Below, one piece after another: positions 7,186-14,090 of a stretch of 20,757 nucleotides of DNA; the first letter of the stretch is position 1, and the number at the start of each line of letters is the position of its first letter. The notes beneath the pieces were generated by a model, which worked only from the letters and a program-made list of their open reading frames with translations, did not search any database and was not told where the DNA came from. The translations under genes were made by a program, and so were the position numbers. The stretch is taken from positions 1-20,757 of the forward strand of contig CAIQJW010000188.1 in the NCBI GenBank assembly GCA_903872255.1. Reading direction: 5' to 3'. Origin of the DNA: an uncultured delta proteobacterium (GTDB lineage: Bacteria > Desulfobacterota > Syntrophorhabdia > Syntrophorhabdales > Syntrophorhabdaceae).

Positions 7186-7232
7186 GTATTTGCCAGGTTG
7201 CTTGGGTATTATCTCGGTTGACCTGCAAATAC
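7186..7232. repeat. Long inverted repeat in the divergent intergenic region
   Basis: GTATTTGCCAGGT (7186-7198) and ACCTGCAAATAC (7221-7232) are complementary over 12 bp with one bulged C, separated by 22 bases. It lies just upstream of the permease -35 box and about 100 bases before the methyltransferase. It could be a protein-binding site or, if transcribed, an RNA hairpin. The function is not known. Confidence 0.6.
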
Positions 7233-7311
7233 GAGTTACGCTCACAACAACTAAATGAAATATATCAGGCCATCATTCTGACCGGCATCAGGATAAATCC
7301 GGTGCAATAAA

Positions 7312-7342
7312 CATATCGTATGATACAATCATGTCTGATATG
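7312..7342. promoter_or_regulatory. Dyad over the methyltransferase start
   Basis: CATATC (7312-7317), ATGAT (7320-7324), ATCAT (7328-7332) and GATATG (7337-7342) form a nested dyad spanning the ATG at 7331. A TATGAT -10-like box (7319-7324) is embedded in it, with no matching -35. It could be an operator or an RNA hairpin occluding the start. The outer arms resemble the ATATC half-sites of the ArsR operator. Confidence 0.35.
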
Positions 7343-8032
7343 AGCGATGACGGAAGGGTGTTAAATAACGGCAAGCCAAACACTGGTACGTTCAACTCGC
7401 AAAAAAACCACTGGCAAAAGATGTACGCTCGAGATGCCGCTATGTTTGGAAAAGAACCGAGCTATAGTGCCGTAAAGACTGCGGGTATTCTCAAAGCGCA
7501 AGGCGCAAGGAAAATCCTCGAACTTGGCAGCGGCCAGGGTCGGGATACTCTTTTCTTTGCTTTACAGGGTTTTGAGGTATACGCCCTTGATTATAGTGAA
7601 GAAGGGTTAAACGCCATAAGGGCGGACGTTGAGGCAAACGGCGTCTCTTCATCGGTGAAAACTGTTTATCATGATGTAGGGCAGCCCTTGCCCTTCGATA
7701 ATAATTTCTTCGATTGCTGCTATTCTCATATGCTTTATTGCATGGCCCTTACGACCCCTCTGCTCAAAGATCTGTCGCGCGAGATACTCCGTATTTTAAG
7801 ACCTGGCGGCCTGAACATTTACACTGTCCGCAATACGCAAGACCCTAACTACAGGACCGGCATAGATCACGGGGATGATATGTGGAAAATTGCAGGCGGA
7901 TTTATCGTACATTTTTTCAGCAGGGAAAAAATAGAGAGTCTGGCAGAAGGTTACCAGATAATAGATATAGAAAAATTTGACGAGGGCAGGTTACCGAAGA
8001 AGCTTTTCCTGGTCACAACCAGGAAAATATGA
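7331..8032 (+). CDS. Class I SAM-dependent methyltransferase
   Basis: 233 residues with a Rossmann methyltransferase fold. Motif I is ILELGSGQGRDTLFFA (about 62-77), and an acidic residue ends strand 2 (ALDYS). Later come PLPFDNNFFDCCYSHMLY and the post-motif ILRPGGLNIYTVRN. The substrate is unknown. The small size and the HWQKMYARD start resemble the TehB/thiol-type methyltransferases and the broad methyltransferase type 11/12 group. It lacks the conserved cysteine set of the arsenite methyltransferase ArsM. It is divergent from the redox-permease operon, so a role in modifying the same toxic compound is attractive but unproven. No ribosome site precedes the ATG at 7331 or the next in-frame ATG at 7340, so the start is uncertain and the mRNA might be leaderless. 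Confidence 0.83.
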   Translation: MSDMSDDGRVLNNGKPNTGTFNSQKNHWQKMYARDAAMFGKEPSYSAVKTAGILKAQGARKILELGSGQGRDTLFFALQGFEVYALDYSEEGLNAIRADVEANGVSSSVKTVYHDVGQPLPFDNNFFDCCYSHMLYCMALTTPLLKDLSREILRILRPGGLNIYTVRNTQDPNYRTGIDHGDDMWKIAGGFIVHFFSREKIESLAEGYQIIDIEKFDEGRLPKKLFLVTTRKI

Positions 8033-8141
8033 ATATTTCCGGACAAATTCCTGCGAGGTTTCTGCCGGTTGGTCCCCCGATGACCCGCACGACATCAAGG
8101 AAAACGTACGGTGACTTCATTTCGGGCTTTTCTCTGTGCAA

Positions 8142-8170
8142 TTGAACATTCTGCCATAACGCGTTATATT
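8142..8170 (+). promoter_or_regulatory. Sigma-70-type promoter with embedded palindrome
   Basis: TTGAAC (8142-8147), 17 bases, TATATT (8165-8170). The spacer and -10 contain a perfect 12-base palindrome, ATAACGCGTTAT (8156-8167), a plausible operator. Transcription would begin about 8177, only about 4 bases before the ATG at 8181. Confidence 0.6.
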
Positions 8171-8180
8171 TAGACAGTAT

Positions 8181-8639
8181 ATGAAAAAGATCGTGACAAT
8201 CGCCATCCTCATTTTACTTATCGCAGCGAACTCTGCCTGCCACAAGGAAAATGACCAGGAAAAGATAAAGAAGATCGTTTACGGGGTACAGAAGGCCGTT
8301 GAAGACAAAAATATCCGGGGCGTGACAACCCATATCGCAAAAGATTACAGCGATCCCCAGGGGAATAATTTCGAAGCGATGCGAGGATTGCTGCTCGGTT
8401 ATTTTTTCCGGTATCCAAAGATATCGGGGTATATTACGCATCTCGATATATCGGTTGACGGTACATCTGCCAGGGCTTTGCTTAAAACCATCCTGACAAG
8501 CGGCCAAAAAACGGGTTCAGTATCTGACGTCATCCCGACTGAGCTCGGAGTATACCGGTTCGATGTCGTGTTCAAGAAAGAATCGGGCGACTGGAAAATA
8601 ACGTCAGCCCAATGGTCTCAGGCTGATCTGCAAAACTAG
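8181..8639 (+). CDS. Small exported protein, possible lipoprotein with NTF2-like fold
   Basis: 152 residues. A hydrophobic leader (1-19) ends at C20 in the context NSAC, which is an imperfect lipobox (Asn at -3), so lipidation is possible rather than certain. The mature part begins with a charged helix (QEKIKKIVYGVQKAVEDKN), continues with alternating strands and ends with VFKKESGDWKITSAQWSQ. That helix-then-curved-sheet pattern and the closing GDWKI-x-x-AQW strand resemble the SnoaL/NTF2-like fold. This is judged by eye and not confirmed. No active site is recognised. No ribosome site is seen and the promoter lies almost on top of the ATG. It is separated by 148 bases from the methyltransferase and probably transcribed on its own. 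Confidence 0.75.
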   Translation: MKKIVTIAILILLIAANSACHKENDQEKIKKIVYGVQKAVEDKNIRGVTTHIAKDYSDPQGNNFEAMRGLLLGYFFRYPKISGYITHLDISVDGTSARALLKTILTSGQKTGSVSDVIPTELGVYRFDVVFKKESGDWKITSAQWSQADLQN

Positions 8640-8776
8640 AAGGTGCGGCAATTGGAAACTAACAGCCTTTATCACGCCAGATCAAATATACAGAAAAGGG
8701 CATGCGTAAGTCCAACGGCAGGGCAGTGAATCAGTAACACAAGAAGGGCCCTGGTATTACCTTAAGATATTGATGC

Positions 8777-9466
8777 CTAGATTATATCGGATCTTTCTAT
8801 ATTGCGGTATTCTCCGGGATTGAGGTCCGCCAAACGTAATTTCCCGATCCGGACACGAATGAGCTTTAAGACCGGGTGGCCAAGGGCCTCGCCCATCTTC
8901 CGTATCATCCGGTTCTTTCCTTCATTGACCACGATCGTGTACCAGGCATTGACCGGGGACTTTTTTGCCAGCCGTACCAGATCAGCTTTGTGGATAACAC
9001 CCTCGACGAGGATGCCTTTTTTCATGCTGGCTAGCGTGCTCCCATCAAGAAGCCCCTTAAATTTGACAAGGTACTCTTTTGTAACATTGTGGCTGGGATG
9101 CATAACCAGGTTTGCCAGGTCCCCGTCATTCGTAAATATCATCAATCCTTCGGAATGATAGTCGAGCCGGCCCACGGGAAACAACCGGAGATCGTGCTTT
9201 ATCAAACCTCTCGCAAGCTTGCGACCCTTCGGGTCCTTGAGGTCCGATATGAAACCATCGGGTTTATGGAGGGCTATGTACACCTTTATCGCCTGAGCGT
9301 CCATAACAACCCCATCGCAGGTAACGGTATCTTTTGGCCGCACCTCGATCGATGGCGACGATGCAGGGATGTTATTGATCTTTACCCTGCCCTCGCGGAT
9401 CAATTCTTCTGCTTGTCTGCGGGGAAATGGCCCTACGCGGGATAAGAATCTGACAAGGCTCTCCAT
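8777..9466 (-). CDS. rluB: RsuA/RluB-family rRNA pseudouridine synthase
   Basis: 229 residues. An N-terminal S4 RNA-binding domain (about 2-50, RFLSRVGPFPRRQAEELIREG) is followed by the synthase domain. The catalytic motif GRLDYHSEGLMIFTNDGDL has nucleophile D102, and the late motif is NEGKNRMIRKMGEALGHPV. The family converts a specific uridine of 23S or 16S rRNA to pseudouridine. RluB (23S U2605 in E. coli) is the most common assignment for such stand-alone proteins, but RsuA, RluE or RluF cannot be excluded from sequence alone. It starts 45 bases downstream of the last pilus-locus gene on the same strand, with no evident terminator between them. The only ribosome-like sequence (AAAGG) lies about 13 bases before the ATG, longer than usual. 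Confidence 0.88.
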   Translation of the reverse strand: MESLVRFLSRVGPFPRRQAEELIREGRVKINNIPASSPSIEVRPKDTVTCDGVVMDAQAIKVYIALHKPDGFISDLKDPKGRKLARGLIKHDLRLFPVGRLDYHSEGLMIFTNDGDLANLVMHPSHNVTKEYLVKFKGLLDGSTLASMKKGILVEGVIHKADLVRLAKKSPVNAWYTIVVNEGKNRMIRKMGEALGHPVLKLIRVRIGKLRLADLNPGEYRNIERSDII

Positions 9467-9469
9467 GTC

Positions 9470-9499
9470 TTAGTATATACCTTTACCTTAGCATATACC
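9470..9499. repeat. Tandem imperfect direct repeat upstream of the pseudouridine synthase
   Basis: TTAGTATATACC (9470-9481) and TTAGCATATACC (9488-9499) differ at one base and recur with an 18-base period. On the minus strand they read GGTATATRCTAA twice, and the nearer copy contains a TATACT -10-like hexamer 5 bases before the ATG. It may be a promoter or binding site. No -35 is evident. Confidence 0.4.
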
Positions 9500-9511
9500 A
9501 CTAATGGGGCC

Positions 9512-10816
9512 CTAGTCCTTAAAAACCTCTACCGGCTTCGCAGTTTCTTTCGTAAGCACAGGTTTTACAATTGCCGAGCTTCGCGTTGTCTTCCGGTAGA
9601 CATTGAAGGAAAGGCCCTCGCGCCTTGGCAACGGGTTGGCCTGAATCTCAACAACAATGTCTTCAGGACGATCGACAGAAATAATGACCGATTTTTTCAC
9701 GATGCTCGACTCGGGCAGGGCCACCAGGAAGGTGTCGTTAAAATAAAAGCCCTTATTGTATGATGCCGTGATCGTATGTTCTCCCGTTGTCAGGGGAACA
9801 CTGAATTCTTGAAATTTGTCAAATTTTATCGGGTTGCCGTCAATATTCACCACGAAATTAACCGGCACCAGGATATTGAATTCGGATCTTCTCAGGGTAT
9901 ACTCAAGGATGGGATTGTCGCGCGTCTCAGCGGTAATAATATCGGTTCGCTCGTCACGGCTTTGAGTCTTGTAATTAACGGGTTTAAAAATAATATCGCA
10001 TTTAACGATCTGTTCCTTCTTCCTCTCTTTATAAGGGATCACGACTTTTGCAGCCATTGCCGTATAGGGTTGGCTGGCGACAATTGAATCGACAACGATA
10101 TCTTCGTAATCCTTATCTATCTTGTAGTACGATATCTGGAGCTTGTCTCCCACCACCTTATAAGTTGCCGATATTATCACATCGATCCGGTCTTTTCGCA
10201 GATAATCCTCGATCGTTTTATTATACTCGTCATACTCGCCGGGAATGTACGCCGTCAAGGCTGGGCTGATGATCTTGCCGGCCGGTATCATGCGGTTTTT
10301 CTGAAAAAATACCTTCACCATTTCCTTCCGGATCTTTTGGGAGAGCTCCGTGACATTATGATTCTCATCAAATACCTGGTAAATAAAGACCTTGATCTTT
10401 TTATGGGGCGGATAAGGCTCCGCAACCTTTGAAAGTAATGTGAATATAGAGGGGAAGATGAGCGCATCATCGTACGCCAGTTTCTTGAGGACAACGACAT
10501 CCCTCCCGATCTCCCGGCTCATCTCTATAACCTCGCATACGCTTCGCGTGTCATAGATCTGAACGACGGCGCATCTGCCTATAGGATCGGTCTTCAATGT
10601 ATCCGCATTCGCATAGACGGTAAAGATATCGCCTTTTATAACTCCCATTCTGCTTCCGAGACTGGTGAGCACCTTGTCTCCGATAAGCATCTTGAACTTG
10701 CCCTCAAGGCTTTCTGTGATCTGCCCGGTAACAAAACCATCCTGATCTTGCGCAAGGCAGTTATAGGCTCCTGCAAATACCGATACGCATATTAGAAATG
10801 CCAATATCGCTTTCAT
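9512..10816 (-). CDS. CsgG/FlgT-like secreted protein next to PilQ, function unknown
   Basis: 434 residues with a signal peptide (1-22). Three regions can be told apart. About 38-112 is a small beta domain (KVLTSLGSRMGVIKGDIFTV, then GRCAVVQIYDTRSVCEVI) resembling the SH3-like C-terminal domain of FlgT. About 138-260 has a CsgG/FlgT-middle-like alternation (KIKVFIYQVFD, an amphipathic helix, then DVIISATYKVVGDKLQISYY). About 318-385 resembles a PEGA-type beta domain (VVNIDGNPI, then PLTTGEHTITASYN). The assignments are by eye. Its ATG follows the pilQ stop with no gap (TAAATG), so the two are surely co-translated. FlgT forms a ring around the flagellar outer-membrane bushing, so a ring or assembly role around the PilQ secretin is a reasonable guess. 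I do not recognise a named family for the whole protein. Confidence 0.75.
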   Translation of the reverse strand: MKAILAFLICVSVFAGAYNCLAQDQDGFVTGQITESLEGKFKMLIGDKVLTSLGSRMGVIKGDIFTVYANADTLKTDPIGRCAVVQIYDTRSVCEVIEMSREIGRDVVVLKKLAYDDALIFPSIFTLLSKVAEPYPPHKKIKVFIYQVFDENHNVTELSQKIRKEMVKVFFQKNRMIPAGKIISPALTAYIPGEYDEYNKTIEDYLRKDRIDVIISATYKVVGDKLQISYYKIDKDYEDIVVDSIVASQPYTAMAAKVVIPYKERKKEQIVKCDIIFKPVNYKTQSRDERTDIITAETRDNPILEYTLRRSEFNILVPVNFVVNIDGNPIKFDKFQEFSVPLTTGEHTITASYNKGFYFNDTFLVALPESSIVKKSVIISVDRPEDIVVEIQANPLPRREGLSFNVYRKTTRSSAIVKPVLTKETAKPVEVFKD

Positions 10817-12268
10817 TTATCCCTCATTAGTATAGACATTCTTTATGATCCGCGGCGTGATAAAGATAAGGAGTTCTGTTCTTTCATCTTTGTTCACCTG
10901 TTTCTTGAAGAGCCAGCCAAGCAGCGGGATGTTCTTAAGGCCCGGAATGCCGTTCTCGGATGTACCCTCTGCATGTTCATAAATTCCGCCAATCACTGCC
11001 GTTTCGCCATCCTTTACGTACAGCAGCGTCGATGCCTGTTTTTTATCGATGGTTGGTACGCCTTCAGATGTATTGACAAAGTCGGCCTGGTCCTTTTTTG
11101 CCAGGATATCCAGCCGGATGAAACCATCCTTGGTGACCGAGGGTGTCACTTCAAGGCCCAGCACGGCCTCTGCGAACTGCGTCTGCGTTCCGGACTGGGA
11201 GTATGTCTTGTAGGGGATGGATTTTCCCTGCTGTATAATGGCCTTCTTATTGTCCGATGTAATGACCTTGGGATTTGACAGGATCTTGCCTTTCCCTTCG
11301 CCTTCAAGAGCTGACAACTGAACGTCGAGTTGAAATGAATCCATGGCGCTCCCGATAAAGAAGCCGAGGGTACCGCCGGCCCCACCGCCCATGACCGCCG
11401 CAGGCAGGTTGACATTGTATGGTATCGCACTGCCGCTCCCATCTCTGAAGCCAAGAAGGTCGACCGTTGATTTAACCGTAGTCCCGGTATCCGAAACGCT
11501 TGTCGCGTAACGCCCGCCCGATATCATGACCTCTTTGTTTCCCAGGGCCCCGGAAGTCTGGCTTGAGCTCATCCCCCACTGTATACCCAGTTCGCGCGAA
11601 AAGGATGTATTAGCCTGGACTATCTTGCAATCAATCTGTATCTGGTTCGGCTTTTTGTCATGCTCCCTGATGATCCGGATCATATTCTGAACATTTTCTT
11701 TGGTGTCCTTGATAATGAGCGCATTGTTCCACTGAACCGTGGTTATCGTGCCGTACTCGGACACGAAACCCCTTCTCGGCGCTCCTGCCGTCGTCGATGC
11801 GTCGCCGCCCTTAAGCATTTTTTCCATATCCGGCGGGCTTACATAGCTCAAATAGACGGTCTCCGTGATAAATTCCTCTCCCATCTTCTGTCTTTCAAGC
11901 CGGTCTTTTCTAAACGAATCCCGTTCAGTCAGCCGCCTTTTTGTCTCATCTTCAAATTCCTTGCCCGTAACAACACGGATGACAGTATCAGCCTCTATCT
12001 TTCTCAACCCGGCTGTCTCGATAACAAGATCCAGGGCTTCGTCCCAGTAAACGTTATCGAGCTTCATCGTGATCTTGCCTTTGACCGAATCGGAAATAAT
12101 AATGTTTTTTGAAGATACCTCGGCAAGGATACGTACCACGTTCCTCACGTCGGCATCCATGAAATCAAAAGACACTTTTGACGATTCTTTTTTTCCGGAT
12201 TGGGCAAAGCAAAATAAGGGTATGATCAGAAGTAACAGAAGAAATAGTACTGTCATTTTTCTCGTCAT
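10817..12268 (-). CDS. pilQ: PilQ, type IV pilus outer-membrane secretin (short form)
   Basis: 483 residues from ATG at 12268, chosen because AGGGTGG lies just upstream. An upstream start at 12307 would overlap pilP and mask the signal peptide (1-22). The order is: STN-type domain (about 33-100, KVSFDFMDADVRNVVRILAEV), an N1/secretin short domain (about 130-225), then the C-terminal secretin channel (about 300-475) with GKILSNPKVITSDNKKA, GETAVIGGIYE and the closing IPGLKNIPLLGWLFK and ELLIFITPRII. It forms the oligomeric pore through which the pilus leaves the cell. Typical PilQ proteins are around 700 residues with one or more N-terminal AMIN domains that bind peptidoglycan. None is present here. 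The gene lies 10 bases after pilP. Confidence 0.93.
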   Translation of the reverse strand: MTRKMTVLFLLLLLIIPLFCFAQSGKKESSKVSFDFMDADVRNVVRILAEVSSKNIIISDSVKGKITMKLDNVYWDEALDLVIETAGLRKIEADTVIRVVTGKEFEDETKRRLTERDSFRKDRLERQKMGEEFITETVYLSYVSPPDMEKMLKGGDASTTAGAPRRGFVSEYGTITTVQWNNALIIKDTKENVQNMIRIIREHDKKPNQIQIDCKIVQANTSFSRELGIQWGMSSSQTSGALGNKEVMISGGRYATSVSDTGTTVKSTVDLLGFRDGSGSAIPYNVNLPAAVMGGGAGGTLGFFIGSAMDSFQLDVQLSALEGEGKGKILSNPKVITSDNKKAIIQQGKSIPYKTYSQSGTQTQFAEAVLGLEVTPSVTKDGFIRLDILAKKDQADFVNTSEGVPTIDKKQASTLLYVKDGETAVIGGIYEHAEGTSENGIPGLKNIPLLGWLFKKQVNKDERTELLIFITPRIIKNVYTNEG

Positions 12269-12278
12269 ATTCCACCCT

Positions 12279-12923
12279 TTACTTTTTCGTGGGGATATCA
12301 ACCGCAATTTTCTTTAACTCCCCTTTTGCCTTGTATCCCAGCATAATGGCGCTGGCTGTTACATCCATCACCCACAGATTCTTATTCAAATAGTCCCCTT
12401 TGCGGAAGAAAACTCCCTTACCCTGCGAATCTTCCATCATGGCTATCATGCCGCCGGTACCGCTTTTTATTATACCGACCAGGCGCAATTCTTCGAGCGT
12501 ATAGTCAAGTTTATCGATCTTCTCCGGCTTTGCCTTGGCAGTCTTATTGCCAGTCGATGCCTTAACGTTCATTCCGCGCGACGTTTTCGCTTTCAGAAGA
12601 AGAATTGGCTCGAACGGGTTTCGCGAAGTCTCCGGGCTAAAGGCGAAATCCTCGACATCATATTTTGGCACACTGTCCTTACCCGGTTTGCCCGTCTGGC
12701 TCGCTGCAGGTTTTGCCGGTACCGACGCACCCGGTGCAGGATCGGCAGGTTTCACGGGTTGAGACACCTTACCCGATTTTTCCTCTATCGCCTTCGCGGG
12801 CGTTTCCTGGCCCGGTTTTGCCGCCGGCGCGGACACCTTGGCTACCTGGGCGTATGATCCCGATACCCCAACCACCAGGCACACAAAAATTATGATCAGG
12901 CTACTTAGTCTTTGGCGGTACAT
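12279..12923 (-). CDS. pilP: PilP, periplasmic link between PilNO and PilQ
   Basis: 214 residues. An N-terminal signal sequence (about 1-25) is followed by a Pro/Ala/Lys-rich disordered stretch (about 30-85). The PilP beta domain follows, with FSPETSRNPFEP (about 94-105), DYTLEELRLVGIIKSG and FRKGDYLNKNLWVMDV. PilP binds PilN-PilO in the periplasm and contacts the first domain of the PilQ secretin. In several model species PilP is a lipoprotein, but no lipobox cysteine is visible here. The gene starts inside the 3' end of pilO (23-base overlap) and ends 10 bases before the preferred pilQ start. Confidence 0.92.
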   Translation of the reverse strand: MYRQRLSSLIIIFVCLVVGVSGSYAQVAKVSAPAAKPGQETPAKAIEEKSGKVSQPVKPADPAPGASVPAKPAASQTGKPGKDSVPKYDVEDFAFSPETSRNPFEPILLLKAKTSRGMNVKASTGNKTAKAKPEKIDKLDYTLEELRLVGIIKSGTGGMIAMMEDSQGKGVFFRKGDYLNKNLWVMDVTASAIMLGYKAKGELKKIAVDIPTKK

Positions 12924-13548
12924 TTGCCTTGGGTGCTCCTTTTGCGGGCGCGGCTGGTTTGACCGGCTCCCTCAGGTACATATACGCGTTTGCATCACAG
13001 GTGCCTTCAATGGTGATATTGTTAGGCAACCCCTTTGCCTCAAGCGTGAAGTCAGCGATACTTATAATCCGTTCCTGTTTTCTTACCCCGTCAAGAAATG
13101 ACGCCAGATTTGAGAATTTTCCCTGGAACTTCATTTCGAAGGGTAATTCGGAGTAAAAGTCCTTGTTTCTGATCAGCTTTGGCTCGAATTGCTTGACTTT
13201 CAGCCTCGACTCTTCGCTGACCAATGTTACGCTCCTTAAAAGATTTGGTATGTCCTTGGTTTCAGGAAGCTGCCTTAGCACCTCCTGCATCACTTCCTGC
13301 ATCTTTGCATATTCCTGCCGGTGCTTTGCTATATTCTTCTTTATGTCTCTGAGCTTTTCGACCTCGACCCTGAGATCCTTCGCTTCCTTGGCCAGTCTGG
13401 CCTTCGTTTCAAGCTGAGGTGTCATCACAAAATAATACAGGGCGCCCACAAAGACGAGAACGAGCACTACCATTACGATAAGCACATACTTCTGCGGTAT
13501 CTTCTCTATCTTCTTTCCCAGGTTTTTTGGGTCGATTCCGAGATTCAT
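12901..13548 (-). CDS. pilO: PilO, inner-membrane alignment-complex protein
   Basis: 215 residues. There is a short cytoplasmic N-terminus, one membrane helix (about 22-42), a coiled coil (about 48-95, ARLAKEAKDLRVEVEKLRD onward) and then a ferredoxin-like periplasmic domain (about 100-190, KVKQFEPKLIRNKDFYSELPFEMKF follows the coil). The tail is Pro/Ala/Lys-rich. PilO pairs with PilN to form the periplasmic scaffold that holds PilP and aligns the inner-membrane motor with the secretin. It starts within the pilN stop (ATGA overlap), a typical sign of translational coupling. Confidence 0.93.
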   Translation of the reverse strand: MNLGIDPKNLGKKIEKIPQKYVLIVMVVLVLVFVGALYYFVMTPQLETKARLAKEAKDLRVEVEKLRDIKKNIAKHRQEYAKMQEVMQEVLRQLPETKDIPNLLRSVTLVSEESRLKVKQFEPKLIRNKDFYSELPFEMKFQGKFSNLASFLDGVRKQERIISIADFTLEAKGLPNNITIEGTCDANAYMYLREPVKPAAPAKGAPKANVPPKTK

Positions 13549-14081
13549 AGCGACATATTCCCCTGGACGATAAATTTCTTAACCACCAGTCCCTCTTCCG
13601 TGACATCCTGGATGCTCTTAAGTTCTACATTTTTCATGTAGGGCAACTGTGTAATGTTTTCCATGAATTCGGAAATGGACTCGTTGACAAGCGATCTGCC
13701 CTCAATTTCGAATTTATCGCCTTTTTTCTTAAAGGTCTTGAGCCACACACCTTCCTTCATTGTGGTTGACAGGTCATACAGCGAGCGCGCGGCAAGGGCC
13801 CGGCCGGCCTTTAACTGGTTGACCACCTTGATCCTGCGCTCGATCTCTATTTTTGCCTGCTGCATCCTCTGGTATTCCTGATAGATCTGCTGCAGACTTG
13901 CAATCTCCGCCTTTGCAGACTGAATATTGCGTTTGGAATCATTTATGTTGCCCTGATTGTAAAAATAGACCGCCCAAAACAATATGTTCCCTATGACAAG
14001 CATCAATACGAAGGTAACAAGATGGGTTTTAAGAGCACTTGTTTTCGTCTTCCTGTAAGGTAAAAGATTTATTTTTATCAT
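13545..14081 (-). CDS. pilN: PilN, inner-membrane protein that docks PilM
   Basis: 178 residues. It starts MIKINLLPYRK, and the INLLP motif (4-8) is the cytoplasmic peptide that binds the groove of PilM. A membrane helix (about 22-41), a coiled coil (about 48-92) and a ferredoxin-like domain (about 95-178, ending KKFIVQGNMSL) follow. It starts 9 bases after the pilM stop and overlaps pilO by 4 bases. That the INLLP peptide is intact shows the PilM-PilN interface is expected to work even though PilM here carries an extra membrane domain. Confidence 0.94.
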   Translation of the reverse strand: MIKINLLPYRKTKTSALKTHLVTFVLMLVIGNILFWAVYFYNQGNINDSKRNIQSAKAEIASLQQIYQEYQRMQQAKIEIERRIKVVNQLKAGRALAARSLYDLSTTMKEGVWLKTFKKKGDKFEIEGRSLVNESISEFMENITQLPYMKNVELKSIQDVTEEGLVVKKFIVQGNMSL

Positions 14082-14090
14082 GTCATACCA

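Noticed and set aside
7331..8032. Arsenite methyltransferase ArsM
   Set aside because: Tempting because of the ArsR operon next door, but the protein lacks the conserved ArsM cysteine arrangement and is shorter than ArsM.
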